Positions 1 to 7,019 of a DNA stretch of 10,724 bases are shown here, one piece after another. Both the position numbers and the translations under genes were made by a program. The stretch's first letter is position 1. Each line of letters opens with the position of its first letter. This stretch comes from Euperipatoides rowelli (taxonomy: Eukaryota; Onychophora; Udeonychophora; Euonychophora; Peripatopsidae), in the NCBI GenBank assembly GCA_003024985.2, contig PXIH01S0002252.1; one strand, written 5' to 3'. The notes below the pieces were generated by a model. That model did not search any database, had not been told where the DNA came from, and saw only the letters and a list, made by a program, of their open reading frames with translations.

Positions 1-764
1 TATAATTTATTCTGCTCTGGCACTAAATAGAAATTCAGTTAACATAATTTGCAATTATCTTCATCATATCTTGTTCTGATGTCGCAGTAAACCATTGCTG
101 ACTAAAGGTTTACTGCGGCATCAAACTTACCAATGTCCTTTCCTCACAAAACTAGCAGTTGATTGGTTAACGATTGGGCTGACGAAAGTTGCGTCTAAAG
201 ATCAAAATTGATAAAAAATAAAGTATATTGCTCCTCTTATCATAGGGTTGCGGGATAGTGGATTTCATATGTGGGTTGGAGTTAGGGTTCAGGTAAGGTT
301 AGGCCTCTAAATAAAAAATATGGCATCTGGGCCCATAAGCCATTTTGGAGGAAAAAGTAAGGGTAAGTTTGATATGCAGACTCTTGTTTGCTGACAGGTA
401 CACACAGACATTGTGAATTATTATAAGTAGATAATGTAATCCTTCGTAAATAGGATTTCATCATAAGTAGATAAATAAATATTTTAATTAAATAATACAA
501 GTGATATACAGTAAAATAAAATAAAAAGTAACAAAGTTTTTCAATATTGTTACATATAAAGTATAAAATAAATTTATTTCAGCTAGAAATTCCACTAGAG
601 TGAGTGTTCAAAATAAAAGGGAAATACTACTGGAAAATTTTTATTTAATATACTCAGTCTGATGATAGTGCAAATTTAGTCATAAGGATTGCATTCCATT
701 TCAATAGTGTATCTAAGAATGCAAAAAAATATACAATCAGCACCCACTAACATTGTTACTTACA

Positions 765-765
<1 letters not shown>
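1..765. other. Noncoding AT-rich DNA
   Basis: No convincing coding region is visible on either strand. Short open frames here have no recognisable motif and biased, low-complexity translations. Bases 78-122 form a hairpin, listed separately. The 11-bp word ataagtagata occurs twice near 422-432 and 461-471. I do not recognise the repeat family, if there is one. Confidence 0.6.
78..122. repeat. 16-bp inverted repeat (hairpin)
   Basis: The arm gatgtcgcagtaaacc (78-93) is the reverse complement of ggtttactgcggcatc (107-122) except at one position, which would be a G-U pair in RNA. The spacer is 13 bases. The arms are clearly more GC-rich than their surroundings. This could be a terminal or subterminal piece of a foldback transposon or a cruciform-forming palindrome. 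No function can be assigned. Confidence 0.75.

Positions 766-806
<41 letters not shown>
766..806. repeat. (TA)n microsatellite
   Basis: About 20 uninterrupted TA units. An open frame running through it on the + strand translates to repeated Y-I and is an artefact of the repeat. Confidence 0.97.
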
Positions 807-810
<4 letters not shown>

Positions 811-1876
811 CAGCTGTGAGCCACTTGAGTCCGTAGGCTCCCCAGCACGGCAAGCCCATGAGTTATACCACCGATTGTTTCCAGGAAATGAAATAAAAAA
901 AAAAAGACATATTTAAGTTGCAAAAATGTATTATTTAGAACAAAGGTGCACAATCTTTTAACACCCGATGGCTGGTTGACTTTAACTGAACAACTGCAAG
1001 CACAACATAATCCCCCCCCCCTAACCATTTCACTACCCTATGAAAAACTTAAATGGAGAACTGAGAGCGAGTCATTCACAATTGTGATTGAGTCATTTCA
1101 TTCAAGAGTCATTCACAATTGATTCATTCAAATGAGTCAGCTCATTCACAAAAGTGTCATTGAAATTTGTGATTCGTTTAAATAAGTTAGTTGACTCATG
1201 TCATTCAGTTGATTTATAAATCCAACATTACACAAGAGTCACATAAATATTGATGTCCTACTAAAATGTCAAATTTTTATCCATGTTCTTCAAGACTGCA
1301 AATGTTTACAATTATATAATTGAGACAACTTTCTCTTTCAAAATTTAATTATCTTATGAAAACAAAGAAAAGATAAAGAAGCTGATTTTTTAATATTTTT
1401 AAACATATTAAAAGGCTGAAATTATTAAACATTAATATGTGAACTTGTTCTTTGGAAGATCTCTGATAACTTTTCAACATGGCAGCAACTAATTTTATTT
1501 TCTGATTATAATTTACTTTAAACAATGAAGCAAATCATTATATTTTTTCTTATAAACAACTTCAGCAGTAAAGAGAAGTACCGGTAACAAATAAAATAAT
1601 AAACAAAAGACTGCTCTAAGTTTTTTTTTTTTTTCTTTATCCCTCTCGCAGCCAAATATTATGAAGTCACAGTCGGCATATCATAATCCTTCATGTTGAT
1701 GGTTAAATTAATCATTTCACTGTGACAAGTGTCAGAATATGTAAGGTTTATGCAATTTGATCATCATAGATGATAAATAAATAAAAATTTCACATTTACT
1801 CTGATAATTTAATTCATTATAATTGTGACAATTTATAATAATCATTTTTCCTTAAAGAAATATTAAAAAAAAAAAG
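807..1876. other. Noncoding DNA with local repeats
   Basis: No supportable gene. Bases 807-890 are noticeably more GC-rich than the flanks and directly abut the (TA)n tract, so they may be the end of an unidentified interspersed repeat. A C-run of 10 lies around 1011-1020 and a T-run around 1621-1634. An 8-bp inverted pair gtcacagt / actgtgac lies between about 1665 and 1726. None of these proves a function. Confidence 0.5.
1069..1211. repeat. Block of repeated GAGTCATTCA words
   Basis: The 16-mer gagtcattcacaattg occurs exactly at 1069-1084 and 1106-1121. Related words (ctcattcacaa, gactcatgtcattcag, atgagtcagctcatt) fill the remainder. Several TGAGTCA-like heptamers on both strands result from this repetition. 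Such interspersed short direct and inverted words are typical of subterminal regions of DNA transposons, but no terminal repeats could be defined. Confidence 0.55.
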
Positions 1877-2129
1877 TGGTCAGATTCCGTTATCTGCCCA
1901 GCAACATAATTAACATTAGGAGTCGCACGACAATTAAAACGTAGTAGCATGTGAAATTGTTATTTTTTCTTGCTGATTTTATTATATTTTCTTTACAGTC
2001 CTAACCATATCATAACCCTGAGCCCTAGGATAATCTAGAGGTAAAATATTTTTTTGCTGAGCGCCGATCTAAATAATTTCAACATACTACCGCCAGCCAT
2101 ATTGGTGGGCAGATAATTGAATCTGACCA
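1877..2129. mobile_element. Candidate MITE / foldback DNA transposon
   Basis: The sequence begins tggtcagattccgttatctg and ends with an inverted copy (agataattgaatctgacca). Over about 27 bases the two ends match at about 24 positions, giving terminal inverted repeats TGGTCAGATTC..TTATCTGCCCA. A second inverted stretch lies inside: gtagtagcatgtgaaatt near 1941-1958 pairs with the region around 2070-2092. At 253 bp with no coding capacity, it fits a non-autonomous element. Both ends sit in A-runs, so a target-site duplication cannot be read unambiguously and the superfamily is not assignable. Confidence 0.7.
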
Positions 2130-2185
2130 AAAAAAATATTTTATATTCAAATTATTAACATATAAACAAGTAAATCAATTCTTTT

Positions 2186-2391
2186 GATATCTGGTGTGCA
2201 AGAAGAATATTGAAAATAAAATGGACATATTTGATCAGAAATGAGGAGGTGGTTATAGTCTTTTGGATGGAGTACCGGTAATGAAAAGGAAATATTCCGG
2301 GCATATCTTGAGAGGCTCAGCAAGAATTAGACTAGTAACAGCACTTGGGAATGAACAGAAAGGTAAAAACGAAGAGGAAGACCAAGAAGAT
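2186..2391 (+). pseudogene. Decayed C-terminal fragment of a non-LTR retrotransposon polyprotein
   Basis: Three reading frames in succession encode pieces of the conserved tail found after the reverse transcriptase in many animal LINE ORF2 proteins. Bases from 2192 read WC-RRILKIKW..IRNEEV. From 2281 the frame gives KYSGHILRG. From 2370 a third frame gives RRGRPRR. In the family these appear in this order as WxxRRxLxIxW..xxNEEV, then GHxxR, then GKRxRGRxR. The frame changes and the in-frame TAA at 2278-2280 mark a dead fragment with no 5' part visible. It ends where the LTR element begins, so it is the host sequence of that insertion. The clade cannot be fixed from this short piece. Confidence 0.75.
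2387..2391. repeat. Target-site duplication, left copy
   Basis: The sequence aagat directly abuts the left LTR and is repeated exactly at 6911-6915 next to the right LTR. Five bases is within the usual 4-6 bp for Ty3/gypsy integrases. Confidence 0.8.
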
Positions 2392-2577
2392 TGTTGTAGC
2401 TGTAAATAATGACAACCAAATAACTTATCTTTTATAAGTTAGTAACTCTTTATTATCCACTACAAGTATAACATAATTAGAACAAACTACGCCATTCAAA
2501 CAGTAACTTGACAATCACAAACAACTGTGCACACTCCCAAACACAACTTCCACTACGCAATACCAGCCAATATCTCA
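2392..2577 (-). repeat. 3' LTR (left copy)
   Basis: On the element's strand it begins TGAGATATTGGC and ends GCTACAACA, giving canonical TG...CA ends. It is 186 bp and aligns end to end with 6725-6910. The polypurine tract abuts its start, which fixes the inner boundary, and the aagat duplication fixes the outer one. Confidence 0.9.
2429..2454 (-). promoter_or_regulatory. LTR TATA-like box and AATAAA signal (3' LTR)
   Basis: On the - strand AATAAA lies at 2454-2449 and TATAAAAG at 2436-2429. The second sits inside a perfect 8-bp stem palindrome (taacttat ctttt ataagtta, 2421-2441). Both motifs and the palindrome are conserved in the other LTR despite general divergence. The AATAAA lies upstream of the TATA-like box in the LTR, so which one is used is uncertain. 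Assignment is by motif only. Confidence 0.45.
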
Positions 2578-2584
2578 CCCCTCC
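2578..2584 (-). other. Polypurine tract
   Basis: The element-strand sequence GGAGGGG lies immediately before the TG that starts the 3' LTR, at the position where plus-strand DNA synthesis is primed in LTR elements. It is short, with a less pure purine/T stretch just upstream. Confidence 0.7.
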
Positions 2585-2626
2585 AAAGAAAAGAACGAGT
2601 TCGGGGCAAGTATTGTCTGAGCAAAA

Positions 2627-2902
2627 CTAAAGATTTAGTCTCTCTACTGGCTTGTGGATCATTCTGGATCTCCTAACCCCTTGTGCCTCACTGTTACTTC
2701 CACTCCTCAGCAATTCCTCTTTGGGTTCAACAGCTCCTTCAACCACCTTACTTTGGGTATCTTTTGTGAAAGTGTCCAGTGTTATCTCTCTATTTATATA
2801 ACTGCATTCATCTTCGGTTGTTTCCTTCATTACAAAATCTTTACCTGGAAAATCCTTTACCTCATCCACTACCCAAATGATCTGGTCACATGTCTCTTCC
2901 AC
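2627..2902 (-). pseudogene. C-terminal tail of the retrotransposon pol
   Basis: This hydrophilic, acidic extension follows the integrase and ends ..RRSRMIHKPVERLNL with a TAG at 2627-2629. Basic-proline tails ending in a form of PERLNL are common at the end of Ty3/gypsy pol in invertebrates. It lies in a different frame from the preceding integrase core, implying a frameshift near 2870. It has no recognisable catalytic motif and is not an envelope protein: there is no signal peptide or membrane segment. Confidence 0.65.
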
Positions 2903-3840
2903 AACTTCCCTTCGTCCAATCTAATCTCATAGTGCAAGAGTCCCAGTTTCCTAACAATGGTCCCTAACTTCCGCTTGCTGCTCTCCAGGTAATCTCTGGC
3001 TGCTACCCTTGATCCGATACCCCATACCTTTGCAGATGTCCCTACTGCTTCCCTTTTTTGTTTTACCTCCGGAACTAACCTAATTTGGTCCGGTACCATT
3101 AATTTCAACCTTGAGCATATTGGGTAGCGAAATAAAATTTCCAATGGAGACTTCCTGGTAACTGGATATGGAGTAATTCTATATCAAGTTAAAATTTGAT
3201 TTACTTTGGAATTTAAATCTGTTCCATCTTCCATTGAAAATAATTTTGCTTTAAGGGTTTGAACATACCGCTCTGCCTGGCCATTTGTAGCCGAGTGGTA
3301 TGGCACATTCAATTTGGGTCTGTTATTTTCTCGCAAATACCGTTGAAACTTAAAAGATGTGAACTGAGTTCCATTGTCTGAAACCAAAATCTCCGGCAAT
3401 CCAAAAGTAGAAAATATTTCCTGCAACCTTTCAATAGTATTTTTTGAATTGATTGCAGACAATACATGAACCTCTGGCCATTTACTATGCGCATCCACAA
3501 AAATAAAAAAATACTTCCCCATAACGGGTCCAGCAAAATCTACATGTACCCGCTCAAATGGTTTTAACGGGTAAGTCCATGGATGAGTTCTTTCCTTGGT
3601 GGGGTTATTCCTGTTTTGTATGCATGAATGGCAATTTCTCACTATATTCTCATCTCAATGTCTATATCAATCCCTTTCCACCAACAAAAACTTTGAGCTA
3701 ACCCTTTCATCCTAGTCATGCCAAAATGGGCTACATGTAATTCCTCTAAGACTTTTCTTTTTAATGCTTCCAGAATCACTACACGCTGTCCATGCATCAC
3801 ACATCCTCTTTGTACAGTAAACTCCAAATGATCCACACCA
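2869..3840 (-). pseudogene. Retrotransposon integrase (broken)
   Basis: The integrase inserts the cDNA into host DNA. The zinc-binding H2C2 module is split between two frames: LHVAH with the histidines near 3737 and 3728, then CHSC near 3633-3622. The catalytic core shows HVDFAGP (Asp at 3538-3540), VSDNGTQF (Asp at 3376-3378) and GQAERY (Glu at 3271-3273). The spacing between the second Asp and the Glu is 34 residues rather than the usual 35, which fits loss of one codon. Beyond an in-frame TGA at 3184-3186 the same frame continues with YRITPYPVTRKSPLEILF and a C-terminal GPY/F-like module ending WKRHV. A frameshift near 3643 separates the zinc-binding module from the core. Domain identity is certain, and the copy is inactive. 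Confidence 0.92.
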
Positions 3841-3861
3841 AAACTATCTCCTCTCCAGCTG

Positions 3862-4510
3862 TTAGTAAATCTCGTAAATGTGACAGCTCCTTGTTCTTTG
3901 AGGTGGTTTTAGCCAAGTCATCGACTGACTCATTGGTAAGTTTTCTATCTGACCAATTTCAAAAACATCGAACTGAAAATATTTCTGCACAGGAAGTGGT
4001 AGTCTGGAAAAGAAATCAGCATTAGCATTAGCCTCCGATGTACGATATTTAATCTTGAAATGAAAGCCTTGCAAGAAAATGGCGTAATGCTGCATACATG
4101 TGGCTGACATATAAGGTAAACTCTTACCAGGTGCAAAAATTTGTGCTAAAGGTTGATTATCGGTCAACATAAACTCTCCCACATACAAATACTGGTATAT
4201 TTTTTTTACCCCAAACACGGTAGCATAAGCTTCTCTATCAATCTGTGACCATTTCCTCTGTGATGCATTCAATGTTTGTGAAGCAAACTGGATGGGTCTT
4301 TCGATACCATCAGAACAAATATGTGACACCACCGCCCCTACACTTGTGGGAGAAGCATCCGTGGCTAACACAATGGATAATTCAGAAGAATAATGTGTCA
4401 AAAAATCTTTTGATTGCATCAGATTTTTTATTTTCTCAAGTCATTTCACAAACTTCACTCCATATCCATTTGGTATTTTCCTTAACAGCTGGTGTAAAGG
4501 GTAAGCAATG
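3862..4510 (-). pseudogene. Retrotransposon RNase H domain
   Basis: This is the RNase H that degrades the RNA strand of the RNA/DNA hybrid. The 185-residue open segment starting at 4419 contains LATDASPTSVGAVVSH (catalytic Asp at 4359-4357), WSQIDREAYA (catalytic Glu), LTDNQPLAQIF (third Asp) and ends its domain with ANADFFSRLP, the counterpart of the usual NADxLSRLP. All three main acidic residues are retained. It is out of frame with the reverse transcriptase upstream (shifts near 4515) and with the integrase zinc module downstream, so no complete pol can be made. The 3862-3990 part is a linker toward integrase. Confidence 0.92.
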
Positions 4511-4513
4511 TAC

Positions 4514-5290
4514 TTAAATTTTAAAGAATCTCGCATAATAGTATACTATTCCCAAAAATGATTTGAACTCAGAAATATATTTAGGTTGAGGTGCATTTTG
4601 AATGGCCTCCACTTTCCCACTTAACTTATGAATCCCTCTTTTATCAATTAAATACCCACAATATTCAATCTGGTCTTTTAAAGAACTCACAATTTTCCAC
4701 ATTAATCCTTAAATTATATTTGAGAAATCTGGAAAGCACAAGTTCCAGTCTTCGCAGATGTTCTGTATGATTTGGTGCTGTGATCTTTATATCATCTATA
4801 AACACCTCTACTCCTGGAATATCTTTTAAAATATTTTCTATTTTCCTCTGCCATAAAGCTGGGGCTGAGCTCAAACATACATAAGCCTAGTGCTTCTATA
4901 TAGCCCTTTATGTGTGCTCAAAGTCAATGTTACTTGATCTTCCGATCACTCTGGCAATTGCAAATATGCCTGACATAAATCGAGTTTTGTAAATCCCCCC
5001 CCCCCCACCATGGAAGAAAAAAGTTCATCCAAAGTAGGTAATGGGTGCTCATCCACCTCTAAGAATTTATTCACAGCAGTTTTGAAATCTCCACAGAGCT
5101 TAATTTGTCCATTTGCCTTACACACAGGTACAATTGGGATAGTCCATGGGCTTGCATCAACCTTAATTAGAATACCTTGACTCACTATTCTCTCAATTTC
5201 AGCATCTATTTTACTTTTAATTGCAAACGGTACTGGTCATGCTCTAATGAAAACTGGTTCCATTCCAGGTTTAAACTTTAACACAGCAGG
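4514..5290 (-). pseudogene. Retrotransposon reverse transcriptase (broken)
   Basis: This is the RNA-dependent DNA polymerase of the element. Upstream of 5185 the frame reads PVPFAIKSKIDAEIERIVSQ, then SPWTIPIVPVCK, CGDFKTAVN, HPLPTLDELF and FTKLDLCQAYLQL; these are RT motifs including the first catalytic Asp in KLDL. An in-frame TGA lies just before PVPF at about 5240, and another follows LQLPE near 4946. A different frame from 4874 carries SSAPALWQRKIENIL and the active-site box FIDD at 4802-4791 (an F-I variant of YxDD). A third frame from 4702 has the thumb/connection part IEYCGYLIDKRG and FKSFLGIVYYYARFF. At least two stops and two frameshifts make it inactive. Confidence 0.93.
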
Positions 5291-5329
5291 TTCCAGCAAT
5301 ATTTCTCCCATATCAGGACCACTTACCCC

Positions 5330-5780
5330 GAGTATTTAACCAGAAAACCATGAAGATTTGGAATGTCTCCCCTATTTTCCACTCCTTTTGACACAAGTAT
5401 ACTTGAAATATTTTTAGTATCTTTAAATAATGCATTCCAATCTAAATCGTTTAACCATTCCCTACCAAAAAGAGGATGCCTATCTGAATCAACAACAAAG
5501 AAAGGTCCTTATATGCCTCTTGATTAGAGACCCGCACCTTGGCACAGCCAAAAATCTTTAAGTTACTTTTACAGTGAGTGGTAAGTACAATGTCCGATTT
5601 TTGTAAACTCACCTCTGGGAAAAAAAACGCCTGAAATCATGTATATTCATAATGGAAACAGCAACCCCACTGTCCAATTCCATCTGAATAGGTTTACCAT
5701 TTATGAATACCTCAACTCACAATCTTTTACACTAAAGATATCATTGTGTTCCAACAGAGGTTCTTTTAAAGATTTCTGCT
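5330..5780 (-). pseudogene. Retrotransposon aspartic protease (broken)
   Basis: This is a retropepsin-type protease that would cleave the Gag-Pol polyprotein. The active-site segment IQMELDSGVAVSIMN has its Asp-Ser-Gly at 5674-5666. The C-terminal half of the fold is recognisable as HPLFGREWLNDLDW near 5478-5437, matching the conserved [LF]GRxWL segment of this family. The two lie in different frames, and the sequence between passes through a third frame, so at least two frameshifts occurred. A run of eight T's on the coding strand near 5620 is a likely slippage site for one of them. Confidence 0.8.
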
Positions 5781-5883
5781 TTCCAAAATCAATAGAATGG
5801 AAACAAACGGTCTCTCCTATTTCACCTTCATCTACCTGCTGCAAGTTTGATTTCCCTATAAAAGTTTTTCCTGACTAGTATGA

Positions 5884-6668
5884 TTCCGTTTATTTTTCCA
5901 ACCTAAACATACAGATTTTAAATGACCTACCTTGTTACAAGTGACACTGTGCCTTAATAAATCTACACTTGCTTGCTAAATGTCCTAAAGACCCACAATA
6001 ACATTTACCTGAACTGGAATTCTCATTAACTTTATTTGCACTCCCTTCATTTCCTGATGTGTTTTTCTTGCCTTTATTTCTAGCATAATGCACAGTATTA
6101 ATTGTCAATTTCCCATGCAATTGAGCAGTATCCTGATGTGACAATTCCATTCCCACGGCGATATCCATAGCTTTTTTTAACTTTAAATTTTTTGCTTCCA
6201 GTAATCGCGTTAGTATTTTTTCATTTTGTAATCCAAACACCAATTGATTTCGTAGCGCGTCTCTAGGTAATGTCCGAAGTTACAATTTATAGATAACCTT
6301 CGTAATGCAAGCATAAACTCACTTATAGATTCGCCTATGAAATCTGTAGTTCTCAGCAATTTCCAAATGTGCAGGTTAAAATGTTCCCTCAAAACTTCCA
6401 GCAAGTTTTGATACGTTTCAACTTTAGGCGAACTCGGAGCCAGTCTGTCGCACAGCAAATCATAAGTTTCAGGTCCAATATAATGAAGTAAGTAATTTAC
6501 TTTAACTATTGTTTGTGTAATACTAAATATATCAAACGCTCCTTCCAATCTTTGTAACCATCTGTCAAAAGGCAATTTTTAATTGTCGAATGTTTCAATA
6601 GAAAAAACTGCTTGAATCTGCACCCCTGCAGTGGCTGCTATAGTAGTCACATTTCCGCTGACTGCCAT
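5884..6668 (-). pseudogene. Retrotransposon gag (broken)
   Basis: Gag forms the particle that packages element RNA. The likely start is the ATG at 6668-6666, with A at -3 and G at +4. An in-frame TAA at 6581-6579 interrupts it after about 29 codons. The frame then continues with PFDRWLQRLEGAFDIF and LLHYIGPETYDLLCD, a typical retrotransposon capsid segment, to about 6280, where it shifts. The next frame (6243-5935) is lysine-rich and ends with a zinc knuckle CYCGSLGHLASKC. Its cysteine spacing is C-X1-C-X4-H-X4-C, one residue short of the standard CCHC. A second knuckle around 5935-5900 is interrupted by a stop and frame change. Domain identity is clear and the copy is non-functional. Confidence 0.88.
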
Positions 6669-6704
6669 TTTTGTATCGTAAATTCATAAAAACATACCAA
6701 TCCT

Positions 6705-6722
6705 TTATTATCTTTGTCACCA
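6705..6722 (-). other. Primer binding site
   Basis: Two bases inside the 5' LTR the element strand reads TGGTGACAAAGATAATAA. A PBS beginning TGG pairs with the CCA at the 3' end of the priming tRNA. I cannot say which tRNA, because that needs the host tRNA set. Confidence 0.7.
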
Positions 6723-6724
6723 AT

Positions 6725-6910
6725 TGTTGTAGCCATAAATAATTATAACCAAATAACTTATCTTTTATAAGTTACTGTAGTAACTCTTTATTATCCACTA
6801 CAAGGCTAACATAATTAGAATGAACGCCGTTCAAAAAGTAACTTGACAATCACAAACAGCTGCACACACTCCCATATGCAACTTCCGCCACAATACCAGC
6901 CAATATAATA
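6725..6910 (-). repeat. 5' LTR (right copy)
   Basis: It is 186 bp and aligns with 2392-2577 with about 12% substitution. Three indels compensate in length (+5, -3, -2). Its outer end on the element strand reads TATTATATTGG where the other LTR has TGAGATATTGG, so the canonical TG start has been lost here. The TATAAAAG (6769-6762) and AATAAA (6792-6787) words are conserved. The boundary is fixed by the aagat duplication at 6911. Confidence 0.88.
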
Positions 6911-6915
6911 AAGAT
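6911..6915. repeat. Target-site duplication, right copy
   Basis: An exact aagat match to 2387-2391, directly abutting the 5' LTR. Confidence 0.8.
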
Positions 6916-7019
6916 AAAGGCTGGTTCACAGCATTAATTTACGTCAAAAGGCATTTTTTGTCAAATGTTTCCATTGAAAAAACTGCTTGAATAAAGGCTG
7001 GTTCACAGCATTAATTTAC
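6914..7019. repeat. 29-bp duplication flanking a 48-bp gag-derived patch
   Basis: The 29-mer that starts ataaaggctgg and ends ttaatttac occurs exactly at 6914-6942 and 6991-7019. Between the copies, 6943-6990 matches gag of the adjacent element (6564-6615) in the same orientation, with three substitutions and a net 4-base length difference. The first copy continues from the target duplication of the LTR element and the second continues into the right flank, so the intact flank once held a single copy. This looks like a break with 29-base offset ends, repaired with filler copied from a related element. A retrotransposition by-product is the alternative. Confidence 0.85.

Larger units (their letters stand above)
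2392..6910 (-). mobile_element. Ty3/gypsy LTR retrotransposon, full-length, defective
   Basis: This is a 4,519-bp element transcribed right to left. The order is 5' LTR, primer binding site, gag with zinc knuckles, protease, reverse transcriptase, RNase H, integrase, polypurine tract and 3' LTR. Integrase after RNase H defines Ty3/gypsy rather than Ty1/copia. The pol motifs resemble the K02A2.6/Mag-like group seen in many invertebrates. No envelope-like ORF is present between integrase and the 3' LTR. Every coding domain has at least one frameshift or stop, so this copy cannot make its own proteins. By hand count the LTRs differ at about 21 substitutions plus three indels (about 12%), pointing to an old insertion or to conversion. 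The target was the LINE remnant to the left. Confidence 0.93.

Noticed and set aside
281-304. Telomere-like words (ttaggg, aaggttagg)
   Set aside because: Only two degenerate words with no tandem array, so not a telomeric repeat.
282-500. 72-codon open frame on the - strand
   Set aside because: No domain or family motif, AT-biased translation, no supporting neighbours.
689-916. 75-codon open frame on the + strand
   Set aside because: A third of it is the (TA)n microsatellite read as Y-I repeats.
2627-2902. Possible envelope gene after integrase
   Set aside because: Only about 90 residues, hydrophilic, no signal peptide, membrane segment or glycosylation pattern; it fits a pol tail.
2654-2932. 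92-codon open frame on the + strand
   Set aside because: Antisense shadow of the retrotransposon pol C-terminus, which has clear family motifs on the - strand.
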